This document shows, one piece after another, positions 24,112 to 33,266 of a stretch of 64,000 nt of DNA. Origin of the DNA: Aliikangiella coralliicola (lineage in GTDB: Bacteria > Pseudomonadota > Gammaproteobacteria > Enterobacterales > Kangiellaceae); assembly GCF_007004725.1 (NCBI RefSeq), contig NZ_ML660160.1, positions 1 through 64,000 on the forward strand, given 5' to 3'. Positions within the stretch are counted from its first letter, which is position 1; every line of letters begins with the position of its first letter. Made by a program: the position numbers and the translations under genes. The notes below the pieces were generated by a model that was given only the letters and a program-made list of their open reading frames with translations, was not told the origin of the DNA and made no database searches.

Positions 24112-26145
24112 TCAAAAAGAAATTTCAACCCCTAGCTGAATAGAGCGCCCCCTATTGGCAACCCCTTCGGAATAAACCGAGGAAAGCGTACGATATTGTT
24201 CATTAAACAGGTTGTTTGATGAAAAGGTAATTGTCGTTTTGGGAGTCAAAGAATAACGTAAGTTAGCGTTGGTAACGAAGTAGCTATCTTGTCCTTCTAT
24301 ACTATTATTTTTTCCTCGATAAAAACTATTTAGGTTAAAGTTGATATCAGGCCATTTGTAATTCAATATGAATGCGCCGGTATTTTTTGAAATATTAATG
24401 TTGGAGTCGTCAGAAAACCAATTCCAAATGAGTTTCAGTTGAAACTCATCCATCAGTTGCATTTGATACTCTGTTTCAATACCCGTTGTGTGAGTGCTTG
24501 ACGAGTTTGAAAAACTTGGCGCGAGCAGAGGGTTATCTGGAGCTACTATCGGAGCACCTAAAACTATCAGGTTTTCAAAATGATTGTGAAATGCGGTGAC
24601 TTCTAAGTTCCATTGGTTGTTACTGACAACCCAGCCAACCTCAGTCGTATTCACTTTCTCTGCCTTCAGGTTGACATTGCCAAAATCAACTGGGTTATTC
24701 TTATCGTATAGTTCGAGAAAGTTTGGTGCGCGAAAAGCGGTGCCGTATAAAAACTTAAGGCTGTTTTGATCTGTTGGGCTCCAAACAATTGCGACGCGAG
24801 GATTTGTTGATTGCCCAAAGTCGCTGTAATCGTCGTATCGAACTCCGGCGGTTAATTGCCAATTGGGGTTAAACTGATATCGCTCTTGAATATAAAAACT
24901 AAAAATATCTCTTTTGTTACGGTCGTTAAAATTAAGTTGGTCTCGACTGGCAACAAAACCACCAAAATAATCGAGTGTTATTGGATTATGAGTGGTTACA
25001 TTGGCAACATCTGATATTTTAGCGGTTTCTGAAGATAGCCCAATGGATAACAAATTATTTTGTGCAAATTGATAACTGCTATCCCAGTTAATTTTAGTAT
25101 TTTGTGATTTTAGATAGGGGCCACCGACAAAATTTTCTTCGAGAAATACGCCTGGTGCTAATTCAGTATTATCGAGAAGTAAGAGTGCCCTTGTATTCCA
25201 TTTGTCGTTGGAGTGTGACACTTTGACTGTATGTTTAAATTCATCAGATATTATTTGACTGTATTCTAAAGAGATCGAACTTTGTGCGGTTTCTTCCTGA
25301 TTTGAGTCATTACCCAACGCGCCGAAAGTCATAAATTGACTTAGATTTCGCTGCATGTGACGAGCATTAATTGACCATTGGTTGAGACGATACTTTAGAT
25401 AAAGGTCATGGCCATCTATTGGATCTGTGGTAGTTGTCTCGGTACCAAGAAAGTCAGCTAGTTGATATTTTTCGCCGGATTGGTCAAATGACTCGATAAA
25501 TAAATCTAATGTGTTTGTGCTCGAATTCTGTCGATCATCGACAGTAGAGGCAAAAGAATGGCTAAAAAGTAGGCTGGCACTTTGTTCACCAAAGGAACCC
25601 TGCCGAAATTTAAGCTGATTTTTCTGAGTTGTGGTTACAATGTTAATGGCGCCAAGAAAAGCGCTGCTGCCATATAGTGCTGATCCCGGACCTCTGATGA
25701 TTTCTATTTTTTCGACGTGGCCCAACGTAAGCAATCTGTTTAGTATCGAAACGCCACCGGAGTATAGGTCGTTGAGTTTTTGACCGTCTAGTAACACCAA
25801 AACCGATTCTGAGAGGGCTGTACTTCGACCTCTTGCGGTAATCCTGTTCGCCGTTCCCTGCTCAATATCACGGCTACTCTGATACCCAGGAACGAAATTT
25901 AAAATAGCCTGCAAGTTAGTCAGACCCATGCGAGTGAGTTGTTCGTCGGTAATCAATGTAACGCTAGAAGGAGCTGAATAAATAGTTTCATTTTGACGAG
26001 ATGCAATTTTTAAGGTGAGGAGTTCCTTAAGACTGAGTTTTACCAAAGTCGCTTTTTCTTCAGCTGCTAAGCAGGTGAAGTTAATTAAAACGAGTAGCGT
26101 GACGGATATTGTGGTGAATATGCTTTTTATAAGTTTTATCCGCAT
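24112..26145 (-). CDS. TonB-dependent outer-membrane receptor
   Basis: This is a 677-residue outer-membrane transporter. A signal peptide (about 1-28) is followed by L-S-L-K-E-L-L-T-L-K-I, a plug domain (about 50-170: A-P-S-S-V-T-L-I-T-D-E-Q-L, V-P-G-Y-Q-S-S-R, I-E-I-I-R-G-P-G-S-A-L-Y-G-S-S-A-F-L-G-A-I-N-I-V-T) and a 22-strand barrel rich in aromatic girdle residues. It ends in a C-terminal phenylalanine (G-V-E-I-S-F) typical of outer-membrane insertion. The plug resembles CirA/BtuB-type receptors. The ligand (siderophore, cobalamin, peptide or glycan) cannot be decided: no TonB, ABC uptake or Fur-like site is adjacent. Confidence 0.93.
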   Translation of the reverse strand: MRIKLIKSIFTTISVTLLVLINFTCLAAEEKATLVKLSLKELLTLKIASRQNETIYSAPSSVTLITDEQLTRMGLTNLQAILNFVPGYQSSRDIEQGTANRITARGRSTALSESVLVLLDGQKLNDLYSGGVSILNRLLTLGHVEKIEIIRGPGSALYGSSAFLGAINIVTTTQKNQLKFRQGSFGEQSASLLFSHSFASTVDDRQNSSTNTLDLFIESFDQSGEKYQLADFLGTETTTTDPIDGHDLYLKYRLNQWSINARHMQRNLSQFMTFGALGNDSNQEETAQSSISLEYSQIISDEFKHTVKVSHSNDKWNTRALLLLDNTELAPGVFLEENFVGGPYLKSQNTKINWDSSYQFAQNNLLSIGLSSETAKISDVANVTTHNPITLDYFGGFVASRDQLNFNDRNKRDIFSFYIQERYQFNPNWQLTAGVRYDDYSDFGQSTNPRVAIVWSPTDQNSLKFLYGTAFRAPNFLELYDKNNPVDFGNVNLKAEKVNTTEVGWVVSNNQWNLEVTAFHNHFENLIVLGAPIVAPDNPLLAPSFSNSSSTHTTGIETEYQMQLMDEFQLKLIWNWFSDDSNINISKNTGAFILNYKWPDINFNLNSFYRGKNNSIEGQDSYFVTNANLRYSLTPKTTITFSSNNLFNEQYRTLSSVYSEGVANRGRSIQLGVEISF

Positions 26146-26805
26146 CGTTTATTAGGTTTAGAGGTGACAGTAACTATCTGATTGTAGTATAGTTTTTTGA
26201 GCTTTGCCTGAAAAAAGTGAGTTTGGCTACCTAATGTTGATTGGGCGATCTTATTAAGTATTCGTTTATTATGCGAAAAAGCACTTACGCTTAATTATTA
26301 CCTTTATATAATATTTTTTACAAGTAAAAAATATTATATAAAGGATGCACTCGGTAACTCGGCTAGTGTATGTTTAGCCGACAGGGGGTATGTTATTAAG
26401 GATGGTTTGTTTTAATGATTTCCTTTTAATCGATATACTAGAGAACTTGGCTAGAGGTTATGGTAAAGGTTTCAATCGTCATTAAACTGGTTGCCAAGGA
26501 TTTATAAACAACTTTTGGTTATTTGTTCACAGTATTGCATTTGCATTAATATCTCTAATGGAGATTTTTGTGCCAAAAATATACCTGTTCTACGATTAAG
26601 TTAGCGATGTGGTAAATTGGGCCATATAAGTTTTCCAAGTACGTAATATTTAGATTTTTGGCCCTTATATCTGAAGATAAAAACAAAATAAACAAATAAG
26701 GAAAAGCTAGACCAGCTGTTAACCAAACTCTTTTCGGAGAGGCTGAGAATTTCGAGTATTTGTTCCTGTTTGGTTGATAGAGAACAACATAGGATTGTTA
26801 TTAAG
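26146..26805. other. intergenic region with long palindrome
   Basis: About 660 bases lie between the divergent TonB-dependent receptor and the response regulator. Besides the 44-base palindrome listed separately, no gene is evident. A TTG start at 26770 could extend the downstream gene, but has no ribosome site. Confidence 0.4.
26301..26344. repeat. 44-base perfect palindrome (21-base arms, 2-base gap)
   Basis: The arm at 26301-26321 starts CCTTTATATAATATT and is exactly complementary to 26324-26344, with only AA between. It is AT-rich except for the outer GG/CC. It would form a cruciform or long hairpin. It may be a terminator-like element, a relic of a small mobile element or a regulatory site. 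Confidence 0.85.
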
Positions 26806-27756
26806 ATGAATGTGTTATTAGTTGAAGATAGTCCAACACTGAGATTTCAATTGACTCGGTTTATTGAAGAGGCGGGGCATAGCGTTATTGCGGCTGAGTC
26901 TGGCGAAATTGCTATCCAGTTAGTTGAAGAGCAAGGTGCCGATCTTGTCATTTGTGATGTTGATATGCCTGGGCTTAATGGTTACGAAACGGTTCCGATT
27001 ATTCGTGAATCTTTGGGGGAATACTGGATCCCTATTATTTTTATTACTGGCCGAGAGCAAACCGAAGATTTTGTATTGGGCTTTAAGGCTGGTGCTGATG
27101 ATTATCTGGTTAAACCTGTACAGAAAGATATTCTTCACATGAAAATTCAAGTGATGGAAAGGTTTATTTTAATGCAGCGACAACTGAAAGCTTTGAAAGA
27201 AGATGCTAAACGACCCAATCAATATGATCCGCTTACCCATGTTTACAGTCAAAGTTATTTTCAAGAGTTGTCCACTTTACATTGGTCGATTTTATCTCGC
27301 CAACAGTTACCGGCCAGTTTTTTAATTGTCGATGTTGATTATTATCAATCTTATGTTGAATATTACGGCGAGCAAGCCGGCGAACTGTGTTTAAAACAGG
27401 TTGCTAACGCCATTCATTCATCGGTACAACGCCCTGGTGATTTAGTGGGGCGTTTTCAGGATGACCATTTTATTGTTATGTTGCCTGATACCGGTGATGA
27501 AGGCTCGGAGCATGTCGCTGAGCGAATTCGACAAACGGTTGAATCGTTGACTATTGAGCATAAACCCTCAAAAGCTTTTGGCGTTGTGAGTGTATCTATT
27601 GGTGGCAGCACCAGTTACAGGGTTAGAAGTAGTTCGCTTGAACTTATCGTAGAACTCGCTTATGAGTCACTCCAATGGGTCAAGCGAAAAGGCGGCAATA
27701 AAGTTGAAATTCTGAAAGCTGAGAATATTGAAAATATCAGCATCGAAAAGTCTTGA
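26806..27756 (+). CDS. response regulator with degenerate GGDEF domain
   Basis: A protein of about 316 residues. The receiver (1-115) is intact: E7/D8 acidic pocket, phospho-acceptor D51, T81 and K103. A GGDEF-type domain (about 140-300) follows with F-L-I-V-D-V-D-Y and D-P-L-T-H-V-Y. The active-site signature is R-F-Q-D-D-H-F instead of R-F-G-G-D-E-F, so c-di-GMP synthesis is unlikely; it may bind nucleotide or act as an adaptor. The ATG at 26806 gives the normal receiver start; AGGA lies about 11 bases upstream. No partner kinase is adjacent. Confidence 0.88.
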   Translation: MNVLLVEDSPTLRFQLTRFIEEAGHSVIAAESGEIAIQLVEEQGADLVICDVDMPGLNGYETVPIIRESLGEYWIPIIFITGREQTEDFVLGFKAGADDYLVKPVQKDILHMKIQVMERFILMQRQLKALKEDAKRPNQYDPLTHVYSQSYFQELSTLHWSILSRQQLPASFLIVDVDYYQSYVEYYGEQAGELCLKQVANAIHSSVQRPGDLVGRFQDDHFIVMLPDTGDEGSEHVAERIRQTVESLTIEHKPSKAFGVVSVSIGGSTSYRVRSSSLELIVELAYESLQWVKRKGGNKVEILKAENIENISIEKS

Positions 27757-27762
27757 GTAGTA

Positions 27763-27792
27763 CTCCCTCCCTTCGCAAAGAAGGGTTGGGAG
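27763..27792 (+). terminator. rho-independent terminator
   Basis: CCCTTC-GCAAA-GAAGGG (27769-27785) is extended by CTCCC/GGGAG (27763-27767 with 27788-27792) after a small bulge. TTTTTT follows at about 27800. It is seven bases after the response-regulator stop. Confidence 0.65.
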
Positions 27793-27838
27793 GATTTAGT
27801 TTTTTCTAAAAAAATTAAAACCGAAGGAAGAGACGATT

Positions 27839-29185
27839 TTAATTTCTAAACTTTTGCCAGTCGGTTTTAATTTCCGCCCCAAGTTGAGTTAAGAGGTTCA
27901 TCAACCCCAGGTGGGCTCGATCGAAGCAAAGTTGTTCACTATACATTCCATTCAAATATTTTATTGCGACATTATTTTCACTATTTGGCCTACCTGGGCA
28001 GGGACTTTTATTTTTAAAGTCAAAGGTTTCTTGTTGGTAAGCTTCTCCAAACCATAGCGCAAAGGGCACCAGTAATGGGCGTATCTCCTGCTCGAACTGT
28101 TCTAATGTAACATTGTCACCGATAAATTTTAGCTTTCTATATATTTCAAAAAGTGCATCGCTTTTTTGGTCGTGATAAAAGGTATCGACGACGGCAGGAA
28201 TCATCGCAGAAAAGCTCTCGATAAATTCTTCATCGAGTGAGCGCACACAGCCAAAATCGATAACTCCTAGATTACCATTTGATTGGAATAGAAAATTACC
28301 TGGATGAGGATCTGCGTTAATTCTTTTTAGTTGGAAAACTGAGTACCAAAAGAAATCGAATAGCAATTGCCCAAAATGGTTTCTTTGTTGTTGGTCGGGA
28401 TTAGTTGCAAGCCAATCATCCAGATGAAGTCCGTCGAGCATTTCAAAAGTTATTACGCGTTTGGCAGAGTATTCGTGTAACACGTCGGGAATGACAATAT
28501 TGGCGAGATTCGTATTTTGTTTAAACCAGCTTAAGTTATCGGCTTCTATTTCATAGTCAATTTCATCTTTCAGGCGGTCTTGCATCTCTTTCAGAATGAG
28601 GTTTCGTACCTGTTTTTGCGGCATTAAATTGCTGACTTTTGAAAGCGTTTTGAACAGATGCTCAACCAGTTTTAAGTCGCTCTCAATGGTTGCTCCGATC
28701 CCAGGGTATTGTATTTTTACAGCAACCAGTTGATTATTGGTGGTCACCGCACGGTGTACCTGTCCTATACTCGCTGCAGCAAACGCTTGTGGATTAAAAC
28801 CTTTAAACAACTCTGCCGGAGGGCTTCCTAATTCTTGGACAACCTGCTTTCTCACTAAAGCGCGATTAATCGGCGGCACCTGGTAACACGCGTTTTTAAG
28901 TTGTTCTCTTATTGAGGCCGGCAAAATATCGGCTTCCATGCTTAAGAGTTGAGAGACCTTTAAAGCTGTTCCCCGAAGTTGACTTAACGCTGAAAAAATG
29001 AGTTTGCCAAGCTTCTCCTCGTGCTCAGCTTGAGAGAGTTCTCTCTCGTTTTCACTGAGCCAGTAAGAACGAGTTTTGTGGCCAACGTGTTTTAATCCAA
29101 CCTTCGCCGCCGTTATGCTGGTAATCGCACTGCGTTTCAGTTTTGAAGTGGGTAAAGAATAAGATTCTGGCATAAGATGATCCAT
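27839..29185 (-). CDS. ABC1/AarF/UbiB-family atypical kinase
   Basis: This 448-residue protein-kinase-like ATPase belongs to the ABC1 (AarF/UbiB/COQ8) family. Seen motifs are the N-terminal K-V-S-Q at about residue 76 (the family K-x-G-Q with Ser for Gly), the Ala-rich loop A-A-A-S-I-G-Q-V-H, the V-A-V-K-I-Q-Y-P lysine, H-P-G-N-F-L-F and the metal motif V-I-D-F-G-C-V-R. Unlike UbiB itself it lacks C-terminal membrane segments. Family members support quinone and lipid metabolism. It follows a DUF6463 membrane protein and a TetR regulator on the same strand, so the three probably form one regulated unit. Confidence 0.88.
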   Translation of the reverse strand: MDHLMPESYSLPTSKLKRSAITSITAAKVGLKHVGHKTRSYWLSENERELSQAEHEEKLGKLIFSALSQLRGTALKVSQLLSMEADILPASIREQLKNACYQVPPINRALVRKQVVQELGSPPAELFKGFNPQAFAAASIGQVHRAVTTNNQLVAVKIQYPGIGATIESDLKLVEHLFKTLSKVSNLMPQKQVRNLILKEMQDRLKDEIDYEIEADNLSWFKQNTNLANIVIPDVLHEYSAKRVITFEMLDGLHLDDWLATNPDQQQRNHFGQLLFDFFWYSVFQLKRINADPHPGNFLFQSNGNLGVIDFGCVRSLDEEFIESFSAMIPAVVDTFYHDQKSDALFEIYRKLKFIGDNVTLEQFEQEIRPLLVPFALWFGEAYQQETFDFKNKSPCPGRPNSENNVAIKYLNGMYSEQLCFDRAHLGLMNLLTQLGAEIKTDWQKFRN

Positions 29186-29269
29186 TTTAATCTATTTGTG
29201 TCAGTTAATCTCTATTTGATAACTGGTTTCTCAGGGGGACTGAACTCAGTCATGACTGCACATTTGTAT

Positions 29270-29644
29270 CTAGGTTGCTGTGCTGTTTTCCGGTGATTCA
29301 CTTTTACTTAAGAGCATAGCAATAGCGGGTGGCAACATTAACCAGAAACCAGATGCTGGCATGATGGTGACGCCGATTATTGTCATGAGTAGCAGATTGA
29401 TGCCAGTTAATTTCGTTTTCTCCTTACTATCTGATCGTTCAATAGCTTGAACAAGTAATGCGACAACAAACAGCAATTGGCCGAATAGAAAGAACCAGAC
29501 TGCCAATGCTGAGCGAGGAGAACTTACACTGTTAAATAGCCCGTTTTCAAAAAGCAAGATGTATTCTTCACCAAATACAACAATTGCATATATTGTGTGG
29601 AGTATGGCTACTCCAATAATCCAGGTGCTTTTCCAGTGTTTCAT
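29270..29644 (-). CDS. DUF6463-type small membrane protein
   Basis: This 124-residue inner-membrane protein has four predicted membrane helices (about 8-28, 45-65, 78-98 and 100-118). The start K-x-W-K-S-T-W-I-I-G-V-A-I-L-H-T-I-Y-A resembles the DUF6463 family as I remember it. Function is unknown. It lies between a TetR regulator and the ABC1 kinase on the same strand with gaps of 84-130 bases, so it is probably co-regulated with them. Confidence 0.65.
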   Translation of the reverse strand: MKHWKSTWIIGVAILHTIYAIVVFGEEYILLFENGLFNSVSSPRSALAVWFFLFGQLLFVVALLVQAIERSDSKEKTKLTGINLLLMTIIGVTIMPASGFWLMLPPAIAMLLSKSESPENSTAT

Positions 29645-29774
29645 ATTGTCTTCTCCTACAGAGGTTTTGCGTCACTCAAACCAAATGTCCTGGTTTTGAA
29701 TGAGTGGCTTTTTTAATACTGATTTTTTAAAACAGTGAGCAAATTTTTTATCTAGTCGATATTTAAATAAATTC

Positions 29775-30494
29775 TTATCTAGAAAATGATTTTGATGTGA
29801 CTAATTTATTGAGAAAACCACTTCCCATAAAACGGAATAAATGTGCTTTGATAAAAAAACTGGCCAGATCGGTTACTTTACCAATGATGCCGCTTTTTAG
29901 AATTTCCACACCAAGAGACAATGACATATCGACTAGCTGTGTTGTATTGGCGAATTCATCAGAGTCGTCTTTTATCCAGTAAAGCAGTACTGCAAGCATA
30001 AACTCGTTGGCTAGTTTTGCAGTCACACCGGTAAAGGCTGACTTGGCTATTTCTCCAGAGTTCTCGGCTTCGATTAACAGGTCATGAATTACGCCTGAGA
30101 ACTCTTCGCGAATGGGAGTAACGTCTTTAAATAGAATGCTCGGTGATTGCATAATCATCTTCAGACTATCATTGACGAACTCTCTATCGGGTAGCAGGTT
30201 ACCGAGATAAATGTCGATAAGCAGCTGAAGTTTTTCTTGCAAGTCGTAGTCGTCGAGATCTTCTTCTTTAAGAAATTCCTGAATTGTATCTTCAGCCTTA
30301 AGTCCGAAATAGCCGAATATCAATTTATCTTTGCTGGAGAAATACTTATAAATGGTTGCGTCGCCAATACCCACCTTTCTGGCGATTTGTTTCATGGTCG
30401 TTGATTCAAAACCTTTTTCGCCAAAAAGTTCAACAGCAGTCAAGATGATTGAACGGCGAACTTCATCCTGTTTTTGCCTGGATATTTTAGCCAT
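29775..30494 (-). CDS. TetR/AcrR family transcriptional regulator
   Basis: A regulator of about 239 residues. The helix-turn-helix is at about 8-55: A-V-E-L-F-G-E-K-G-F-E-S-T-T-M-K-Q-I-A-R-K-V-G-I-G-D as two adjacent blocks, then A-T-I-Y-K-Y-F. The ATG at 30494 was chosen over a TTG six codons upstream. An imperfect palindrome, ATATGAT-AG-ATCGTAT, lies about 40 bases upstream and suits autoregulation. It heads the DUF6463/ABC1-kinase cluster. Confidence 0.88.
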   Translation of the reverse strand: MAKISRQKQDEVRRSIILTAVELFGEKGFESTTMKQIARKVGIGDATIYKYFSSKDKLIFGYFGLKAEDTIQEFLKEEDLDDYDLQEKLQLLIDIYLGNLLPDREFVNDSLKMIMQSPSILFKDVTPIREEFSGVIHDLLIEAENSGEIAKSAFTGVTAKLANEFMLAVLLYWIKDDSDEFANTTQLVDMSLSLGVEILKSGIIGKVTDLASFFIKAHLFRFMGSGFLNKLVTSKSFSR

Positions 30495-30534
30495 AGTGAA
30501 CTCTCTATACAATAAAATGTGGTTTTGTTTGTTT

Positions 30535-30550
30535 ATATGATAGATCGTAT
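30535..30550. promoter_or_regulatory. TetR-type operator candidate
   Basis: ATATGAT-AG-ATCGTAT has 7-base half-sites with one mismatch. It lies in the promoter region of the TetR/DUF6463/ABC1-kinase cluster. Confidence 0.4.
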
Positions 30551-30739
30551 TTATTGGGTTGCCAAGCAGTAATTAACCGTATTTTTCTTCAGGCACTTTT
30601 CGAGAGCAAGGAGTTGCCGAAAAAAAAGTTTTGGGCTAGTTAAAAAGTACTTGGTAATCAAATAGTTACGGGCTAAAAGATTTAGCCCGAGAGATTTGTA
30701 ACGAAGGAGGTAGGCGAAAAGGCTGTTATTTGTCGCGCT

Positions 30740-31705
30740 TTACAGTGTCTGGAGTTGCTTTCCGATATTATTTTCGCGACTGAAGTTAGACGTTTTCAAC
30801 AGGACTTTTCCGTTTTTGACCACTATCAATGTTGGCAAATCTTTAACGGTAAATTGGTGAAACAGGCGGTTACTGTGGTCTACCGAGAGAGGGTATTGCA
30901 CCTCGTACTTTTTTTGATAGGCTAATTTATCTTTGCTTCCAGTCCAAAGCCGGGACAAGATTCCATGCCAACTGATTTCAGGCACCTGTTTTGCTAACTG
31001 GTTAATCATCGTCTGGGCAACAACACAGTTTTGGGAAATATTTGGACGAGAGTCTTTTAAATACCAATCACACCATGTCGCGGTAAAGAAAAGTGCATGT
31101 ACTTTTCCATCATTAAGATCAATCGAAATATCTCTTGCGGTTTCTGAAATTGTTCCTGCTTCTAGCAAATTAATCGGTTTTTGCTTTGAAACTAACGCGA
31201 GTTTGTTATCGAGCACTTCATCGGCCGCATTACTAACGTAAAGGAGATTAATTTGTTTATCAAATAGCAAATGATAAGGCGTTCCGAGCAGTCGAAAAGC
31301 CTGCGCTAAATCACCATTTGTATCTAACGCCATTGGCATTGTCAGTGAAAACTCTTTTTGGGTTGAGCGGATAGCATTAATGTCATCGTTGATGCCAAGA
31401 TTGATGCCGATGACTTCGACATTGTCACCATATTTTTGTTGAATGTGTTCAAAATGCGGCATTTCCTGTCGGCAAGGTTGGCACCAGGTCGCCCAAAACT
31501 TTAGGTAGACTGGTTTTTTTCCTTGATATTGTGCCAAAGAAACAGTTTCACCACTGGTGAGTTTTATTGGCATTTTCAAAAGTTGTTCCGGTAGATTACT
31601 TCCGTGTACTGGTAAATAGAAAGTTAAAAGTAACAATGCTTTCAAGGTGATGAGCTTTTTAACAAAGCGACTTGATTTGCGGTTATCTTTATTTGAGATT
31701 TTCAT
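30740..31705 (-). CDS. TlpA-like thioredoxin-fold protein with two thioredoxin domains
   Basis: A secreted protein of about 321 residues. After a signal segment (about 20-36), residues about 40-175 form a TlpA/ResA-type thioredoxin domain with the redox motif W-C-Q-P-C. A second thioredoxin-like domain (about 200-320) keeps F-F-T-A-T-W-C-D-W-Y, but its partner cysteine is displaced (I-S-Q-N-C about 14 residues on), so it is probably not a standard C-x-x-C centre. It likely reduces or isomerises periplasmic thiols. The ATG at 31705 has AAGGA about six bases upstream. It is divergent from an SH3-M15 peptidase. Confidence 0.82.
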   Translation of the reverse strand: MKISNKDNRKSSRFVKKLITLKALLLLTFYLPVHGSNLPEQLLKMPIKLTSGETVSLAQYQGKKPVYLKFWATWCQPCRQEMPHFEHIQQKYGDNVEVIGINLGINDDINAIRSTQKEFSLTMPMALDTNGDLAQAFRLLGTPYHLLFDKQINLLYVSNAADEVLDNKLALVSKQKPINLLEAGTISETARDISIDLNDGKVHALFFTATWCDWYLKDSRPNISQNCVVAQTMINQLAKQVPEISWHGILSRLWTGSKDKLAYQKKYEVQYPLSVDHSNRLFHQFTVKDLPTLIVVKNGKVLLKTSNFSRENNIGKQLQTL

Positions 31706-31966
31706 CCTAAGTCCTTTCTTGCATGAACAGCTGCCTGATAACAAGCAGGCTGAGGCTTTAGTTTATCGATGAGCGAAGTCTTGCGACAGCCATTGTATAG
31801 CGTGTTTATGATAGGTAAAGATTTTTTATTAATTTAATGAACGAATTATATATTATCTTGTTTGAACAGGGTTAAAGAGTGACTAAAAATTGATCTTTAC
31901 TCGCATAGAGATTAGTCTTTGGAACTTAATAACACTTCGGTTATTGTTAATAAAGAGGATAAGGAT

Positions 31967-32647
31967 ATGGCCTATGTAACACCGAGCGGTGGTCTTAACT
32001 TACGTAAGGCGGTTAAACCGGGAAGCGTAATCAAGGTTCTAAGAAAAGGAGCAGAAGTTGATATTTTAGAGGAACAAACCTGGTTAAAAGTCAGAACTAA
32101 GCGCGGTGATGTGGGTTATGTCAGTGCCGACTTTATCGATCAAGATCCCATTGAAGCAGAAGTTTCTAGTAGCGATAGCCAACCCGAACAACCGGAAGAG
32201 AAATGCGATATTCAGCGTTATCAAAACACTCGTTTCATTGGAAAAACACTCTACGCTGATACTGACTTTTGGCCGTGTCTTGACCGGCTGAATCAATACG
32301 CTACTGCATGTGAAGTTTCAATTTATGTAACCTCTTCCGCACGGGAGCCGGGCAAAACTGTGAGCGGCAATATCGTTAAACCTGCGTCACGATCAAACCA
32401 CCTGATAGGGCACGCCATTGATATGAACCTTCAGTCGGCTTCTGGCTTTTTTAATTCCAGAAAGCTGAAAAAGTCTCAGTTTAATCGACTACCAAAGGAA
32501 ATAAAACAATTTATTAATCTGGTTAGAGATGATCAGGAGATGCGGTGGGGCGGAGACTTTCGTAACGAAGATCCTGTTCACATTGATGATAGTTTCAACG
32601 TGCGATATCCCGACTTATGGGATAAAAAACTGTTGTCCAGAAAATAG
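31967..32647 (+). CDS. SH3 and M15 peptidase, cell-wall hydrolase
   Basis: A protein of about 226 residues with an N-terminal bacterial SH3 domain (G-G-L-N-L-R-K to Y-V-S-A-D-F-I, about 5-55) and a C-terminal M15/VanY-type D,D-carboxypeptidase domain (about 80-220). The zinc motif is N-H-L-I-G-H-A-I-D with H145 and D152, and H205 in D-P-V-H-I-D. No signal peptide is seen, so export would need another route; the domain layout recalls phage-type endolysins. The ATG at 31967 follows GAGGATAAGG; a TTG 16 codons earlier has no ribosome site. No phage genes are adjacent. Confidence 0.85.
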   Translation: MAYVTPSGGLNLRKAVKPGSVIKVLRKGAEVDILEEQTWLKVRTKRGDVGYVSADFIDQDPIEAEVSSSDSQPEQPEEKCDIQRYQNTRFIGKTLYADTDFWPCLDRLNQYATACEVSIYVTSSAREPGKTVSGNIVKPASRSNHLIGHAIDMNLQSASGFFNSRKLKKSQFNRLPKEIKQFINLVRDDQEMRWGGDFRNEDPVHIDDSFNVRYPDLWDKKLLSRK

Positions 32648-32762
32648 ACGACTTATATGTCATCGGCGGTTAAGGTACAGGAAACTTGACGCGCATGTCC
32701 GTTAGTAACAAAATCAATTTCGTTTCGTCATTTAAACAGAAGCAATTTTTGAGGAAAAGAAA

Positions 32763-33143
32763 ATGATGAAATTATTAGGTGTTGTTGTATTGAGTTGTTT
32801 GATGGTGAGCTTTAATAGTTTCGCTGATCCAGCAGAAAACGGACAAGTTCACAAAACTGACAGTGGTGAATTGCGCGCCTGGGATAACAATCAACAAAAG
32901 TGGCTAAGCCTGGATGCATTCTGGGAATCATACGCGTCAAGTCAGGGCGGTTTAACCTGGGGAAAACGCGTTGATTATCCGCCATACGAAAAAGTAAAAG
33001 AACATGATACGATGATTATTCAATTGGATCAGGGGCCATGTTTAATGGAATTTTTTCATTCTCGCTGGCGCAGGGCTAACGATGTTAGACGCTGGGATGA
33101 CGCATTTAATGAGTATGCGGGTTGCCCATATGTTTTTGATTAG
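32763..33143 (+). CDS. small secreted protein of unknown function
   Basis: This 126-residue protein has GAGGAAAAG before its ATG and a signal peptide cleaved near F-A-D. The mature 105 residues are polar with many Trp and Asp, and two cysteines (G-P-C-L-M-E and A-G-C-P-Y) that may bond. No family is recognised. It lies 115 bases after the M15 peptidase on the same strand. Confidence 0.68.
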   Translation: MMKLLGVVVLSCLMVSFNSFADPAENGQVHKTDSGELRAWDNNQQKWLSLDAFWESYASSQGGLTWGKRVDYPPYEKVKEHDTMIIQLDQGPCLMEFFHSRWRRANDVRRWDDAFNEYAGCPYVFD

Positions 33144-33266
33144 TTTGAAAAAATGTGGTCCCGAAACTGTTACGAAGAAAATTTTTAGTAAGAGGCGTTT
33201 TTAGTAAGACACTTTATGGTGATTGCTAATTTTAATAGTTTGGTATTTATAAGAGTCAATTAATTA

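Noticed and set aside
31967-32647. The SH3-M15 peptidase as a sign of a prophage
   Set aside because: No holin, capsid, integrase or other phage genes are near.
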